A stretch of 64,000 nucleotides of DNA from Cupriavidus sp. 2SB (GCF_005503625.1 NZ_SCMX01000026.1:21185-85184), one strand, 5' to 3'. Shown: positions 51,478-62,118, numbered from the stretch's first letter. Translations and numbers: made by a program. The notes: generated from the sequence alone by a model not told the origin.

Positions 51478-51795
51478 TTGGAAAGCAGTGAAGTTCTCCA
51501 GGAGATCAGGGAGGTTAACCTCGCCTATCTTCTGCTTGCGCAACGACTGGTGCGCGAAAACCAGGTGGAAGCCATGTTCAGGCTTGGCGTCAGCAAGGAA
51601 ATTGCTGAGATTCTGGCCAAACTGACCTCGGCGCAACTCGTCAAGCTGGCAGCATCCAACATGGTGCTGTGCCGTTTCCGCTTTGACGATCATGCGCTGC
51701 TGTCCACGCTCACTCACACGGCCAAGAGCCATGATATGCAGCAGATCCACGCTGCTATCCTGCTGGCACGGCAACCTGTGGAGTCGCTCAATTGA
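51478..51795 (+). CDS. flhD: Flagellar master regulator subunit FlhD
   Basis: A 105-residue FlhD with the family sequence throughout ([42 protein letters not shown] near the N-terminus). With FlhC it forms the hexameric activator of class II flagellar genes. The only start with a ribosome-binding site is TTG 51478, five bases behind AGCGGGGAA; no in-frame ATG or GTG is suitably placed upstream. Its stop overlaps flhC (TTGA). A sigma-70 promoter and an FNR-type box lie upstream. Confidence 0.93.
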   Translation: MESSEVLQEIREVNLAYLLLAQRLVRENQVEAMFRLGVSKEIAEILAKLTSAQLVKLAASNMVLCRFRFDDHALLSTLTHTAKSHDMQQIHAAILLARQPVESLN

Positions 51796-52397
51796 CCGCA
51801 CTCCTCCAGGCCTCGCCGGGCAGCAGCTTCACGGCCACGACCGTACCCAACCGCAAGAGCGTCCTGCAGGATGCCAACCAGACCCAGCTCGCCATCGAGC
51901 TGATTGGCCTGGGTGCGCGCCTGCAAGTGCTTGAAGCCGAGACCACGCTCTCGCGCGACCGGTTGATCCGCCTCTACAAGGAGCTGCGCGGCGCCTCGCC
52001 GCCCAAGGGCATGCTCCCGTTCTCGACAGACTGGTTCACGACCTGGCTGCCGAATATCCATTCGTCGCTGTTCTTCTCTGCTTACCAGTTCATGGTGCAG
52101 GAAGGCGAGACGTCGGGCATTCGTGCGGTAGTGGCCGCTTACCGTCTGTACCTGGAACACGTTTCGCTGCTCGGCGGCGAAATCGTCTTAAGTTTCACCC
52201 GTGCCTGGACGTTAGTACGGTTTTTCGAGAGCAACATGCTGCAGCTTTCCAGCTGTACCTGTTGCGGCGGCCAGTTCGTGACGCATGCCTATGAGCCGCA
52301 CGCGAACTTTGTCTGCAGCCTGTGCCGTCCGCCCTCGCGGGCCGGAAAGGTAAAGAAGCTCTCGAAGGACGCCACTGCCGCGCAGACCGTAGCCTGA
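51792..52397 (+). CDS. flhC: Flagellar master regulator subunit FlhC
   Basis: A 201-residue FlhC. The conserved core [44 protein letters not shown] is followed by [13 protein letters not shown]. The zinc-binding cysteines are in [11 protein letters not shown] and FVCSLCRPP. It binds DNA with FlhD to switch on flagellar class II promoters. The apparent start is TTG 51792, whose first bases overlap the flhD stop, implying translational coupling. Both master-regulator genes therefore appear to use TTG. The last 20 residues are a Lys/Ala-rich tail. Confidence 0.94.
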   Translation: MTALLQASPGSSFTATTVPNRKSVLQDANQTQLAIELIGLGARLQVLEAETTLSRDRLIRLYKELRGASPPKGMLPFSTDWFTTWLPNIHSSLFFSAYQFMVQEGETSGIRAVVAAYRLYLEHVSLLGGEIVLSFTRAWTLVRFFESNMLQLSSCTCCGGQFVTHAYEPHANFVCSLCRPPSRAGKVKKLSKDATAAQTVA

Positions 52398-52526
52398 GTT
52401 CATCGGGCTGACGTCTGCAAGGCAAGGTGGGCCCCGGAACGTACCGGCAGGCGCTGACGGCGCTCGCCTGTACGGCCGCGAGCCCCCGGGGCGCCTGACG
52501 CGTGTTATTCAGACGGGGATCCGATC

Positions 52527-53390
52527 GTGCTAGTTGTTCTTGGCTATGTCGTCGTAGTGGTTGCGGTGCTGGGCGGTTACGCCATCACCGGTGGCCACAT
52601 GGGCGCGCTCTACCAACCGGCAGAGCTCATCATCATCGGCGGTGCCGCCGTTGGTGCGTTCATCAGCTCGAACAGCGGCAAGGCCATCAAGGCCACGGGC
52701 AAGGCCATGCCGATGCTGCTGAAGGGTTCCAAGTACAAGAAGGAACTCTACCTGGACGTGATGGCACTGCTGTACGTGCTGCTCTCCAAGGCCCGCCGCG
52801 AGGGCATCCTGTTCCTCGAAAAGGAAATTGCAGACCCTGCCTCCAGCAGCGTGTTCAGTCAGTACCCCCGCATCCTGGCCGACGCCAAGATGATGGAGTT
52901 CCTGACGGACTACCTGCGGATGATGGTCAACGGCAACATGAACGCCTTCGAGATCGAGGCGCTCATGGACCACGAAATCGAAACGTACCGCCACGAGGCC
53001 GAGATTCCCGTCCATGCGCTGTCGCGCGTTGGCGACGGCCTGCCCGCCTTCGGCATCGTGGCCGCGGTGATGGGCGTGGTGCACGCACTGGCCTCGGCAG
53101 ACCTGCCGCCGGCCGAGCTGGGTGCGCTGATCGCCAACGCACTGGTCGGTACGTTCCTGGGCATTCTGCTGGCGTACGGCTTTGTCTCGCCGCTGTCGTC
53201 CCGCGTCGAGCACCAGGTGTCCGAAAGCATCAAGGTGTACGAGTGCATCAAGGTCACGCTGCTGGCATCGCTCAATGGTTACGCACCGCTGGTGGCGGTG
53301 GAATTCGGCCGCAAGGTGCTGTACTCGACGGTGCGTCCGTCGTTCCTTGAGCTGGACGACCATGTGCGCGAAGTCAAGAGCCTGACCTGA
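52527..53390 (+). CDS. motA: Flagellar motor stator protein MotA
   Basis: A 287-residue MotA with GTG start at 52527. Four membrane helices: about 2-22, 33-52, 168-190 and 200-220. The cytoplasmic loop has the torque residues in [13 protein letters not shown] (the Arg90/Glu98 equivalents). Conserved prolines occur near the third and fourth helices ([16 protein letters not shown]). With MotB it forms the proton-driven stator. A 129-bp gap with GC-rich hairpins separates it from flhC. motB follows 13 bp downstream. Confidence 0.95.
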   Translation: MLVVLGYVVVVVAVLGGYAITGGHMGALYQPAELIIIGGAAVGAFISSNSGKAIKATGKAMPMLLKGSKYKKELYLDVMALLYVLLSKARREGILFLEKEIADPASSSVFSQYPRILADAKMMEFLTDYLRMMVNGNMNAFEIEALMDHEIETYRHEAEIPVHALSRVGDGLPAFGIVAAVMGVVHALASADLPPAELGALIANALVGTFLGILLAYGFVSPLSSRVEHQVSESIKVYECIKVTLLASLNGYAPLVAVEFGRKVLYSTVRPSFLELDDHVREVKSLT

Positions 53391-53403
53391 CGGGAGAGCA
53401 GCC

Positions 53404-54381
53404 ATGAGCAGCGCCCAGGACCTACGTCCCATCGTCATCAAGAAGGTCAAGGGGCATCACAAGCCCCATGGCAACCACAGCTGGAAAATCGCCTATGCCG
53501 ACTTCATGACGGCCATGATGGCGCTCTTCCTGGTGCTGTGGCTGCTGAGTTCGTCGTCGCCCAAGACGCTGGTCGGCGTGGCCGAGTATTTCAAGACACC
53601 GCTCAAGGTGGCGGTGGCCGGCGGCGACAAGAGCAGCCTGTCCAAGAGCGTGATTCCGGGCGGCGGCAAGGACCCGATGGCAAAGGATGGCGAAGTCATG
53701 CGGGCCATGACGAATGATCCGGCCGACGCGCAGCGCCGCCGTGACCAGCTCGAGTCCGAACGCCTGCACGCGCTGAAGGGCCGCCTCGAACAGATCATCG
53801 AGAACAACCCGCAGCTCAAGCAATTCCGTCCGCAACTGCTGCTGGACATCACCAGCGAAGGGCTGCGCATCCAGATCCTGGATACGCAGAACCGTCCGAT
53901 GTTCCGTACCGGCAGCGCAGCGGTGGAGCCGTACATGCGCACCATCCTGCGCGAGATCGGCCCCGTGCTCAACGAGATGCCCAACAAGGTGAGTCTCTCG
54001 GGACACACCGACTCGGCCACCTACATGGCGGGCGAGCGTGCCTACAGCAACTGGGAGCTGTCGGCGGATCGCGCCAACGCCTCGCGTCAGGAACTGATCG
54101 CGGGTGGCATGCAGGAAGGCAAGGTCCTGCGCGTGCTGGGACTGGCGGACACCATGCCGCTGGAAAAGAAAGACCCGCTCGCTGCCGTTAATCGTCGTAT
54201 CAGCATCGTGGTGCTGAACAAGCGGGCGCAGGCGCAGTTCGAGTCGGAAAACGCCAGCGCGGCGGACGTATCCGTGCAGGCGCAGAAGGGACGTACGGCG
54301 GAAGAGATCCAGTCGCAGCTCGGGGCCGCTTCGGCGCCCGCTGCCCGCCCGGCCTCTGCGCCCCGCGGCAAGATCGAATGA
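53404..54381 (+). CDS. motB: Flagellar motor stator protein MotB
   Basis: A 325-residue MotB. The single membrane helix carries the proton-carrying Asp in [17 protein letters not shown] (about residue 32-48), followed by a plug/linker. The OmpA-like peptidoglycan-binding domain is at about 150-275 ([32 protein letters not shown]). The C-terminal 50 residues are Ala/Pro-rich. It anchors the MotA channel to the wall. It overlaps no neighbour and lies 59 bp before cheA. Confidence 0.95.
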   Translation: MSSAQDLRPIVIKKVKGHHKPHGNHSWKIAYADFMTAMMALFLVLWLLSSSSPKTLVGVAEYFKTPLKVAVAGGDKSSLSKSVIPGGGKDPMAKDGEVMRAMTNDPADAQRRRDQLESERLHALKGRLEQIIENNPQLKQFRPQLLLDITSEGLRIQILDTQNRPMFRTGSAAVEPYMRTILREIGPVLNEMPNKVSLSGHTDSATYMAGERAYSNWELSADRANASRQELIAGGMQEGKVLRVLGLADTMPLEKKDPLAAVNRRISIVVLNKRAQAQFESENASAADVSVQAQKGRTAEEIQSQLGAASAPAARPASAPRGKIE

Positions 54382-54440
54382 GGCGCGCCGCCCGGGGAGG
54401 GCGGCGCATCTTCCAGAGCAACTAGCGAGTCAGGACGATC

Positions 54441-56462
54441 ATGTCTGTCGATATCGATATCACCCAGTTCTATCAGACCTTCTTCGAGGAGGCGGAAGAG
54501 CTGCTCGTTGAAATGGAGCAGCTGCTGCTCGAGGTGGACATCGAGTCCCCCGATGCCGAGGCGCTCAATGCCATCTTCCGGGCAGCGCACTCCATCAAGG
54601 GCGGCGCCGCGACGTTCGGCTTCACGGCGCTGACCGAGACCACGCACATCTTCGAGAACCTGCTCGACCGTACGCGTCGGCGGGAACTGGCCCTGACCCG
54701 GGTCATCATCGACACCTTTCTGGAAACCAAGGACGTGTTGCAAGACCAGCTCAACGCCTATCGCAACGGCACCGAACCCGATCCGGAAACGTTCAAGCGC
54801 ATCTGCGCCGTGCTGCAGCAGCTGGCCCAGGAGGCCAATGGCGACGCCGCACCGGCTCCGGCCCCCGCACCCGCCGCAGCCCCGGCACCCGCAGCGGCAC
54901 CGGCAGCCGGCGGCAACCTCAAGGTCCGCCTGATCAAGGTATCGGCGGGTGACCAGGCGCTGATGCGCGAGGAACTGGCCAACCTGGGCGAGATCACCGG
55001 ACAGGAAGAAGCCGACGGCGACCTGACCATCTGGCTGAACAGCGCCTGCAGCGCCGATGACATCATCGCGGTCTGCTGCTTCGTGATCGACGAGAAACAG
55101 ATCGTGGTGGAAGCCGTGGCCGCAGGCGAAGCACCTGCCGCAGCCGCACCCGCGCCGGCCCCGGTGGCCGCACCGGCTCCGGTGGCTGCCGCGCCGGCCG
55201 CAGCCCCTGCTGCACCGGCTGCCAAGGACAAGGAAAAAGCCAAGCCCGCTGCGGCCGCCGCGCACGCACCGGACTCCGGCTCCATCCGCGTGCCGACCGA
55301 AAAGGTGGACCAGATCATCAACCTGGTGGGCGAACTGGTGATCACGCAATCGATGCTGGCGCAGACCGCATCGTCGCTGGACCCGGTACTGTTCGACCGC
55401 CTGTTCTCCGGCATGGGCCAGCTCGAACGCAATGCGCGCGATCTGCAGGAAGCGGTGATGTCGATCCGCATGATGCCGATGGACTACGTGTTCTCGCGCT
55501 TCCCGCGTCTGGTGCGTGACCTGGCCAGCAAGCTGAACAAGCAGATCGATCTGGTCACGTTCGGCAAGGCGACCGAACTCGACAAGAGCCTGATCGAACG
55601 CATCATCGATCCGCTGACGCACCTGGTGCGCAACAGCCTGGATCACGGCATCGAAACGCCCGAGAAGCGCATGGCCGCCGGCAAGGAAGCTACGGGCCAG
55701 CTGATTCTGTCCGCGCAGCACGCAGGCGGCAATATCGTGATCGAAGTCAGCGACGACGGCGGTGGCCTGAATCGCGAGCGCATCCTGGCCAAGGCCATCC
55801 AGAACAACCTGCCGGGCGCGTCGGAAAGCATGACCGACGACGAAGTGTGGCAGCTGATCTTTGCACCGGGCTTCTCCACTGCCGAAGTCGTGACCGATGT
55901 GTCGGGCCGTGGCGTGGGCATGGACGTGGTGAAGCGGAACATCCAGGAAATGGGCGGCCACGTGGAAATCGCGTCGCGTCCGGGCCTGGGCACCACCACG
56001 CGCATCGTGCTGCCGCTGACGCTGGCGATTCTCGATGGCATGTCGGTGCGCACCGGCGAAGAGACTTTCATCCTGCCGCTGAACTGCGTGATGGAGTCCC
56101 TGCAGCCGAAGTCCGAAGACGTGCATACGGCCGCCAACGGCGAGCGTGTGATGAACGTGCGCGGCGAATACCTGCCGCTGCTGGAACTGCACAAGGTCTT
56201 CAACGTGGCCAACGCCGTGCAGGAACCCACGCAGGGCATCGCCGTGATCCTGGCTGCGGAAGGCAAGCGCTTTGCGCTGCTGGTAGACCAGTTGATCGGC
56301 CAGCACCAGGTGGTGCTGAAGAATCTCGAAACGAACTATCGCAAGGTGCCGTGCATCTCGGCCGCAACGATCCTCGGCGACGGCAGCGTTGCGCTGATCG
56401 TGGACGTGGGTGCGTTGCAGCGCACGGGTGTGCGCCGCCAGGACCCGGTAGCCGTTGCGTAA
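54441..56462 (+). CDS. cheA: Chemotaxis histidine kinase CheA
   Basis: A 673-residue CheA with all five domains. P1 with phospho-acceptor His50 in AAHSIKGGAATFGF; Ala/Pro-rich linker about 135-155; P2 about 156-225; second Ala/Pro linker about 230-275; P3 dimerisation; P4 kinase with N-box HLVRNSLDHGIE, G1 VSDDGGGLN and G2 GRGVGMDVV; and P5 CheW-like domain ending about 660. It autophosphorylates under receptor control and passes phosphate to CheY and CheB. It is first of the compact cheA-W-R-D-B-Y-Z block. Confidence 0.97.
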   Translation: MSVDIDITQFYQTFFEEAEELLVEMEQLLLEVDIESPDAEALNAIFRAAHSIKGGAATFGFTALTETTHIFENLLDRTRRRELALTRVIIDTFLETKDVLQDQLNAYRNGTEPDPETFKRICAVLQQLAQEANGDAAPAPAPAPAAAPAPAAAPAAGGNLKVRLIKVSAGDQALMREELANLGEITGQEEADGDLTIWLNSACSADDIIAVCCFVIDEKQIVVEAVAAGEAPAAAAPAPAPVAAPAPVAAAPAAAPAAPAAKDKEKAKPAAAAAHAPDSGSIRVPTEKVDQIINLVGELVITQSMLAQTASSLDPVLFDRLFSGMGQLERNARDLQEAVMSIRMMPMDYVFSRFPRLVRDLASKLNKQIDLVTFGKATELDKSLIERIIDPLTHLVRNSLDHGIETPEKRMAAGKEATGQLILSAQHAGGNIVIEVSDDGGGLNRERILAKAIQNNLPGASESMTDDEVWQLIFAPGFSTAEVVTDVSGRGVGMDVVKRNIQEMGGHVEIASRPGLGTTTRIVLPLTLAILDGMSVRTGEETFILPLNCVMESLQPKSEDVHTAANGERVMNVRGEYLPLLELHKVFNVANAVQEPTQGIAVILAAEGKRFALLVDQLIGQHQVVLKNLETNYRKVPCISAATILGDGSVALIVDVGALQRTGVRRQDPVAVA

Positions 56463-56486
56463 CTGAAAGAAGCAAGGAGAACAGAC

Positions 56487-56981
56487 ATGGCCGGCATCGG
56501 ACAGATCGATACCCAGGGCAGCGAAGCCTCTGGTCAGGAGTACCTGGTCTTCACGCTGGGCACCGAGGAATATGGCATCGACATCCTCAAGGTGCAGGAG
56601 ATCCGCAGCTACGAAACGGTGACGCGCATTGCCAATGCGCCGGACTTCATCAAGGGCGTGACGAACCTGCGCGGCGTGATCGTGCCGATCGTCGACCTGC
56701 GTTTGAAGTTCGACCTCGGCAACGTGCGCTATGACCACCAGACCGTGGTGATCATCCTGAACGTGGCGGGCCGCGTGGTTGGCATCGTCGTGGATGGCGT
56801 GTCGGACGTGCTGACGCTCACGGGCGACGATATCAAGCCGGCGCCGGAGTTTGGCGTGTCGGTGTCGAACGAGCATCTCACGGGCCTCGGCTCGGTGGAA
56901 GGCCGCATGCTGATCCTGATCGACATCGAACGCATGATGACCAGCCCCGAGATGTCGCTGATCGAAGCCGAACTCGCCTGA
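56487..56981 (+). CDS. cheW: Chemotaxis coupling protein CheW (second copy)
   Basis: A 164-residue CheW with the standard core ([45 protein letters not shown]) and [21 protein letters not shown] lies nine bases before the ATG. Directly behind cheA, this is the canonical adaptor of the array. It is closely related to the copy at 45993, with divergence concentrated in the termini and in the segment following [10 protein letters not shown]. Confidence 0.96.
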   Translation: MAGIGQIDTQGSEASGQEYLVFTLGTEEYGIDILKVQEIRSYETVTRIANAPDFIKGVTNLRGVIVPIVDLRLKFDLGNVRYDHQTVVIILNVAGRVVGIVVDGVSDVLTLTGDDIKPAPEFGVSVSNEHLTGLGSVEGRMLILIDIERMMTSPEMSLIEAELA

Positions 56982-57049
56982 CGCGCGAGCTGGTTCCGTC
57001 CCCAAGAATTGAAACTGCCGCGACCCGGCATCCCTGACGATACACACAC

Positions 57050-57961
57050 ATGACGCCGCTCCGTTCTTCCTCCAGCCCCACCGGGAAGCCAGGCGCGGCC
57101 GTGAGTCCGGCAATGCCGGTGCTGACGCCGCTGCGCGACGACATGCGTGACTTCCTGCTGACCGAGCGCGACTTCGAGAAGGTGCGCCAGCTGATTCACA
57201 AGCGTGCGGGCATCTCGCTGGGCGCGCACAAGCGCGAGATGGTGTACAGCCGTCTGGCGCGGCGCCTGCGTTCGCTGCAATTGAGCGATTTCGGCACGTA
57301 CCTGGAATTGCTGGAAGCCGACGACCGTTCCGACGAATGGGAGTACTTCACCAACGCGCTGACGACCAACCTCACATCGTTCTTCCGTGAGGCGCACCAC
57401 TTTCCGCTGCTGGCCGAGCACGCCAGGAAGATCGGCCGCCCGTACAGCGTGTGGTGCGCGGCGGCATCGACTGGCGAAGAGCCCTACTCGATTGCGATCA
57501 CGCTGGCCGAGGCGCTGGGCGAACGCGCAGGCACGGTGCTGGCCACCGACATCGACACGCAGGTACTGGCCAAGGCCCGCGCAGGCGTCTATACGACCGA
57601 ACAGGTGGCGCGGCTTTCGCAAGAGCAGTTGAAGCGCTTCTTCCTGAAGGGCACTGGCGCACGCGCTGGCGCCGTGAAGGTCAAGCCGGACCTGGCATCG
57701 ACGATTGCGTTCGAGCCGCTGAACCTGCTGGCGCCCGATTGGGGCATCCGCGAGAAGTTCGACGCCATCTTCTGCCGCAACGTGATGATCTATTTCGACA
57801 AGCCGACCCAGGGCCGCATTCTGGAGCGGTTTGCGCCGATGCTGAAGCCGCACGGCCTGCTGTTTGCCGGGCACTCGGAGAATTTCTCGTATGTCACGCG
57901 CGCGTTTCAACTGCGCGGACAGACGGTGTACGAACTGTCGGGCAAGGGCGGAGGTGCATGA
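57050..57961 (+). CDS. cheR: Chemotaxis methyltransferase CheR
   Basis: A 303-residue SAM-dependent methyltransferase. N-terminal helical domain (about 35-100, [33 protein letters not shown]) that recognises the receptor methylation helices; Rossmann domain with the SAM loop [15 protein letters not shown] near 137-150; [11 protein letters not shown] near 242; and [11 protein letters not shown] near the C-terminus. It methylates glutamates of the chemoreceptors for adaptation. Two receptors in this window end in NWSAF or DWSAF, which could dock its beta-subdomain. Its stop overlaps the start region of cheD. Confidence 0.96.
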   Translation: MTPLRSSSSPTGKPGAAVSPAMPVLTPLRDDMRDFLLTERDFEKVRQLIHKRAGISLGAHKREMVYSRLARRLRSLQLSDFGTYLELLEADDRSDEWEYFTNALTTNLTSFFREAHHFPLLAEHARKIGRPYSVWCAAASTGEEPYSIAITLAEALGERAGTVLATDIDTQVLAKARAGVYTTEQVARLSQEQLKRFFLKGTGARAGAVKVKPDLASTIAFEPLNLLAPDWGIREKFDAIFCRNVMIYFDKPTQGRILERFAPMLKPHGLLFAGHSENFSYVTRAFQLRGQTVYELSGKGGGA

Positions 57962-58620
57962 TGCGCGGCACGCCCCAGATGCCAGAGGCCATTGCCACGC
58001 GAAAATACTTCGATCGCGAATTCGGCAAGCAGGCCATCAAGCTGTTGCCCAACGAATACTTCGTGACCGGCGATGACGTGGTGCTGACCACGGTGCTGGG
58101 ATCGTGCGTGTCCGCATGCATCCGCGACGAGTACACCGGCGTGGGCGGCATGAACCATTTCATGCTGCCCGACGACGAGAACGCGGGCCCGGATCGCATG
58201 CTGTCGGCATCGATGCGCTACGGCTGCTATGCGCTGGAAGTGCTCATCAATGAATTGCTGAAGATGGGCGCACGCCGCGAACGTCTGGAGGCGAAAGTTT
58301 TTGGTGGCGGCGCGGTACTGGCGAACATGACCACCCTCAATATTGGGGACCGGAATGCCGATTTCGTACTGAAGTACCTGCGCACCGAAGAGATTCGCGT
58401 GGCCGCACAGGATTTGCGCGGGCCGCATGCGCGCCGCGTCAGCTATTTCCCGAAAACGGGGCTGGCGCTGGTGCGCCGGCTGACGCGTCAGGACGATACG
58501 GTAGGCGTGGAACGCGAGGAACGTGCCCTGGCGCGTGCGCTGTCCACCTCCACGAAGGCACCCGCACGTGGTGCCGTGGAATTGTTTACGCGGCAGGCAT
58601 CGGCCAAGACGCCGACCTGA
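57961..58620 (+). CDS. cheD: Chemoreceptor glutamine deamidase CheD
   Basis: A 219-residue CheD. The Cys-His-Thr active site is visible: Cys in [10 protein letters not shown] (about 45), His in GGMNHFMLP (about 62) and the Thr region in [15 protein letters not shown]. It deamidates receptor glutamines and can modulate CheC-type phosphatases. GGAGG sits six bases before ATG 57961; ATG 57958 directly before it is also possible. The long frame further upstream is only a shadow of cheR. The C-terminal 40 residues, beyond the family core, are variable. Confidence 0.94.
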   Translation: MRGTPQMPEAIATRKYFDREFGKQAIKLLPNEYFVTGDDVVLTTVLGSCVSACIRDEYTGVGGMNHFMLPDDENAGPDRMLSASMRYGCYALEVLINELLKMGARRERLEAKVFGGGAVLANMTTLNIGDRNADFVLKYLRTEEIRVAAQDLRGPHARRVSYFPKTGLALVRRLTRQDDTVGVEREERALARALSTSTKAPARGAVELFTRQASAKTPT

Positions 58621-58644
58621 AACCTTTAAGACGTAGAGACAAAC

Positions 58645-59718
58645 ATGACTGCCGCGAAGATCAAGGTGCTGTGCGTGGACGATTCCGCGCTGATCCGCAG
58701 CCTGATGACGGAGATCATCAACAGCCAGCCCGATATGGAGGTGGTAGGTACTGCCCCCGATCCGCTGGTGGCGCGAGACATGATCAAGCGCCTGAACCCC
58801 GACGTGCTGACGCTCGACGTGGAAATGCCGCGCATGGATGGGCTGGATTTCCTGGAACGCCTGATGCGCCTGCGCCCGATGCCGGTGCTGATGGTGTCGT
58901 CGCTGACCGAGCGCGGATCGGAAATCACGATGCGCGCGCTGGAGCTGGGTGCCGTCGATTTCGTGACCAAGCCCAAGCTCGGCATTCGCGAAGGGCTGAT
59001 CGAATACACCGACACCATCGCGGATAAACTGCGCGCGGCGTCGCGTGCCCGCGTGAAGGCCCGCACCGAATCGGCACCGGGCAGCACGCCTGCCGCGCCG
59101 ATCCTGCGCGCGCCGCTGCTGTCGACGGAAAAGCTGATCATCGTCGGCGCATCGACGGGCGGCACCGAGGCCATCAAGGAATTCCTGATGCCGCTGCCGC
59201 CGGATTCGCCCGCGATCATGATCGTGCAGCACATGCCGGCCGGCTTCACGAAATCGTTCGCGCAACGGCTCAACGGCCTGTGCCGCATCACGGTGAAGGA
59301 AGCCGAGCACGGCGAGCGCGTGCTGCCGGGCTATGCGTATATCGCGCCCGGCGATTCGCACCTGCTGCTCACGCGCAGCGGCGCCAACTACGTGGCGCAT
59401 CTGTCGCAGGAAGCACCGGTCAATCGCCATCGTCCTTCGGTGGATGTGCTGTTCGATTCGGCGGCGATCCACGGCGGCAAGAACGTGACCGGCGTGATCC
59501 TGACCGGCATGGGCAAGGATGGCGCGCGCGGCATGCTGCGCATGAAGGAAGCGGGTTCATACAATTTGGCGCAGGACGAGCAGTCCTGCATCGTGTTTGG
59601 CATGCCGAAGGAGGCCATCGCCACCGGCGGCGTGCATGAAGTCGTACCCCTGCACCAGATGAGCCAGCGCGTCATGGCGCACCTGGCAACGTTTGGTGCG
59701 CGGGCGCAACGCGTGTAG
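58645..59718 (+). CDS. cheB: Chemotaxis methylesterase CheB
   Basis: A 357-residue CheB: receiver domain (1-125) with Asp12/Asp13 and phospho-acceptor Asp58 ([12 protein letters not shown]); a linker; and the methylesterase domain with catalytic Ser in [11 protein letters not shown] (about 170), His in [12 protein letters not shown] (about 195) and Asp in [10 protein letters not shown] (about 292). It removes methyl groups added by CheR and deamidates receptors after phosphorylation by CheA. It lies 24 bp behind cheD. Confidence 0.96.
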   Translation: MTAAKIKVLCVDDSALIRSLMTEIINSQPDMEVVGTAPDPLVARDMIKRLNPDVLTLDVEMPRMDGLDFLERLMRLRPMPVLMVSSLTERGSEITMRALELGAVDFVTKPKLGIREGLIEYTDTIADKLRAASRARVKARTESAPGSTPAAPILRAPLLSTEKLIIVGASTGGTEAIKEFLMPLPPDSPAIMIVQHMPAGFTKSFAQRLNGLCRITVKEAEHGERVLPGYAYIAPGDSHLLLTRSGANYVAHLSQEAPVNRHRPSVDVLFDSAAIHGGKNVTGVILTGMGKDGARGMLRMKEAGSYNLAQDEQSCIVFGMPKEAIATGGVHEVVPLHQMSQRVMAHLATFGARAQRV

Positions 59719-59810
59719 GCCCGGACCGACAAGGCGCCGCGCGCGAAGAGGTCAGATCAGCAACAACAACCGGATGGCACTGTCATCCGCAACCGTATTG
59801 GAGCCGTAAA

Positions 59811-60197
59811 GTGGATAAGAACATCAAGATCCTCGTGGTCGACGACTTTCCGACCATGCGTCGGATTATTCGCAACCTGCTCAAGGAGCTGGGGTTCAAC
59901 AACGTCGAGGAAGCCGAAGACGGCGCCGCCGGTCTTGAAAAGGCCAAGGACGGCAGCTTCCAGTTCGTGGTGTCGGACTGGAACATGCCGAACATGGACG
60001 GCCTGACGATGTTGCAATCGATCCGCGCCACGCCTGGTATCGAAAAGACGCCGGTGCTGATGGTGACGGCCGAAGCCAAGAAGGAAAACATCATCGCCGC
60101 CGCACAGGCCGGTGCCAACGGTTATGTCGTGAAGCCCTTCACGGCCGCAACGCTCGACGAAAAGATCACCAAGATCTTCGAGAAGCTGGCTCAATAA
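59811..60197 (+). CDS. cheY: Chemotaxis response regulator CheY
   Basis: A 128-residue CheY with GTG start at 59811, preceded by GGAG at good spacing. Acidic pocket Asp11/Asp12, phospho-acceptor Asp56 ([12 protein letters not shown]), switch Thr in LMVTAEAKK and Lys in GYVVKPFTA match the E. coli protein closely. CheY-P binds the flagellar switch to cause reversal. It is followed 12 bp later by its phosphatase gene cheZ. Confidence 0.97.
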   Translation: MDKNIKILVVDDFPTMRRIIRNLLKELGFNNVEEAEDGAAGLEKAKDGSFQFVVSDWNMPNMDGLTMLQSIRATPGIEKTPVLMVTAEAKKENIIAAAQAGANGYVVKPFTAATLDEKITKIFEKLAQ

Positions 60198-60209
60198 GAG
60201 GTACGCGAT

Positions 60210-60845
60210 ATGTCGACGACTCCGACTTTCAGCCAAGAATCGGCCGATCAGATCATCCATCGCATCGGCAACCTGACGCGCATGCTGCGCGACAACATGC
60301 GGGAGCTGGGGCTCGACAAGGAGATCGAGAAGGCCGCGCAGGCCATTCCCGATGCGCGCGACCGCCTCAGCTACATCGCCGCGATGACCGAGCAGGCCGC
60401 CGAGCGTTCGCTCACGGCCGTGGAACTGGCGCAACCGCTGCAGGAAGAACTCGAAGCCCGCGCCAACGCGCTCGACAAGCGCTGGGAGGCGTGGTTCGAG
60501 AAGCCCGTGGAACTGGGTGACGCGCGCGCGCTGGTGCTCGATACCCGCGAGTTCCTGACCGACGTGCCGGCCAAGACCAAGGCCACGGGCAGCCACCTGC
60601 TCGAGATCATGATGGCGCAGGACTTCCAGGATCTGACGGGTCAGGTCATCAAGAAGATGATGGACATGATCCGCGGCCTGGAGCAGGAACTGCTGCAGGT
60701 GCTGATCGACAACGTGCCCGCCGATCGCCGCGTGGAAGCTCCGCCCACGCTGATGAACGGCCCGCAGATCAACCCCGAAGGCAAGGCCGACGTGGTGGCG
60801 GATCAGTCGCAGGTGGATGATTTGCTGGCGAGCTTGGGGTTCTGA
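60210..60845 (+). CDS. cheZ: CheY-P phosphatase CheZ
   Basis: A 211-residue CheZ. Its long helical hairpin carries the catalytic Gln region [20 protein letters not shown] (about 130-150), and the extreme C-terminal CheY-binding helix [12 protein letters not shown] is intact. It dephosphorylates CheY-P to terminate the signal. It is the last gene of the che block; dispersed repeat copy C begins seven bases behind the stop codon. Confidence 0.95.
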   Translation: MSTTPTFSQESADQIIHRIGNLTRMLRDNMRELGLDKEIEKAAQAIPDARDRLSYIAAMTEQAAERSLTAVELAQPLQEELEARANALDKRWEAWFEKPVELGDARALVLDTREFLTDVPAKTKATGSHLLEIMMAQDFQDLTGQVIKKMMDMIRGLEQELLQVLIDNVPADRRVEAPPTLMNGPQINPEGKADVVADQSQVDDLLASLGF

Positions 60846-60851
60846 GTTTCG

Positions 60852-60997
60852 TTGCTCCCCTCGCTGTTTTGGCTCCCCTCTCCCGCATCGCGGGAGAGGG
60901 GTTGGGGGAGAGGGCAAAGCGGTTCTGCTTGCCGACAAGTGGCAGATTGCACCGCCAGCCCTCTCCCCCGCCCCTCTCCCAAAGGGAGAGGGGAGCA
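60852..60997 (+). repeat. Dispersed palindromic repeat, copy C
   Basis: About 146 bp: CTCTCCCGCATCGCGGGAGAG hairpin half, core with GGTTCTGCTTGCCGAC and GGCAGATTGCACCGCC, then CTCTCCCAAAGGGAGAG. It has the same orientation as copy B and is inverted relative to copy A. It is located between convergent cheZ and the SsuA-like gene, where it may act as terminator. Confidence 0.85.
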
Positions 60998-61023
60998 AAC
61001 CATGGGAGAGCCGTGGTCCTTGG

Positions 61024-61974
61024 TCAACCCACCACCACCCGCTCGAACGTCCCCGCCACCTCCAGCCTCTGCTTCAGCAACCCCGTCTTCAAGTAAAAGT
61101 CCGCCGTCTGCTGCTGCACGGCCACGACTTCCGCGTCGATGGCCTGCCATTGCGTCTTGCGTCGCTCGAACTGCAATCGCGCCGCTTCCGGTGGAATGCC
61201 GATGATGCGCGCCAGCGTGGCCGAGAACTCCGGCACATGCTGGTAGGACCACGCCTGCGCACGCGCCACGCGCTGCAGGAAATCGCCCAGCACCGCGCGC
61301 TTGCTTGCCAATGCAGATTCCGTCGCGGCCAGATAACTGAGCCCGGACCACAAGCCTCGCCCGTTCACCAGCACGCGCGCATGACCGCTGGTCTCCGCCA
61401 TCGCGGTGTACGGTTCCCATGTGGCCCACGCATCCACCGATCCGTTGGTCAGTGCCAGCTTCGCGTCTGCGGGCGGCAGGAAGCGGATGTCGGCGTCCTC
61501 GGGTTTCAATCCGGCCGATGCCAGTGCCTTGAGCGTGACAAAGTGTCCGATCGATCCACGATTCGTGCCGATGCGCTTGCCCTTGAGATCGGCGGCGGTC
61601 TTGAGCGGCGAATCGGGGCGCACCAGCACCGCCGTGCCATACGGGTCGGACCGGTTCACGCCGATCAGCTTGATCCGAGTCCCGGCAGCCAATGCGAAGA
61701 TGGCCGGTGCATCGCCGATGGGGCCGCTATCTACCGCGCCCGCATTGAGCGCCTCGGCCAGCGGCGCGGCGGCGGGGAATTCGGTCCACTGGATGTCGTA
61801 GGTCACACCCTTCAACGCATCGGCCGCTTCCAGCAGAGCGCGCAATCCGCCTTTCTGGTCACCGGCTTTCAGGACGGGCCGCGTCTGGGCGTGTGCGGCA
61901 TGCACGGCGGGAACGAGCGCGAGCATGGCGCCGGCATTGACGGTGTTCAGGAAGTGGCGGCGGGAACGGTTCAT
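61024..61974 (-). CDS. SsuA-like ABC transporter substrate-binding protein
   Basis: A 316-residue periplasmic receptor from ATG 61974. The N-terminus NRSRRHFLNTVNAGAMLALV resembles a twin-arginine signal, cleaved near VHAAHAQ. The mature part has the NMT1/SsuA fold: GALRxL-type start, QWTEFPAAAPLAEALNAGAVDSGPIGDAPAIFALAAG, then RIGTNRGSIGHFVTLKAL and WATWEPYTA. Such proteins bind alkanesulfonates, taurine or thiamine precursors. No cognate ATPase or permease gene is nearby, so the transport partner and ligand are uncertain. The longer in-frame upstream extension is not supported. Confidence 0.88.
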   Translation of the reverse strand: MNRSRRHFLNTVNAGAMLALVPAVHAAHAQTRPVLKAGDQKGGLRALLEAADALKGVTYDIQWTEFPAAAPLAEALNAGAVDSGPIGDAPAIFALAAGTRIKLIGVNRSDPYGTAVLVRPDSPLKTAADLKGKRIGTNRGSIGHFVTLKALASAGLKPEDADIRFLPPADAKLALTNGSVDAWATWEPYTAMAETSGHARVLVNGRGLWSGLSYLAATESALASKRAVLGDFLQRVARAQAWSYQHVPEFSATLARIIGIPPEAARLQFERRKTQWQAIDAEVVAVQQQTADFYLKTGLLKQRLEVAGTFERVVVG

Positions 61975-62118
61975 GGCGTGGCGGGAAGTGAGTCGAAGCC
62001 CTGACCGTACGTGCAACACGGACACCGGCCAACGAATGTTTTCGCAAATCCATATGCCGGTTGCATCGGCGGGGCGCTTGCGCTTCAATGTGGCACCGCA
62101 TCCAACCTGCCGCCGACG

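Noticed and set aside
54087..57113. 1008-codon open frame antisense to cheA and its neighbours
   Set aside because: It is the complementary-strand shadow of motB, cheA and cheW, produced by very high G+C at third positions. It is His/Arg/Gly-rich low-complexity sequence with no domain or ribosome-binding site. Similar long shadows lie behind the chemoreceptors (41251-43092, 45864-48086, 48396-50270) and sbcC (25302-27527).
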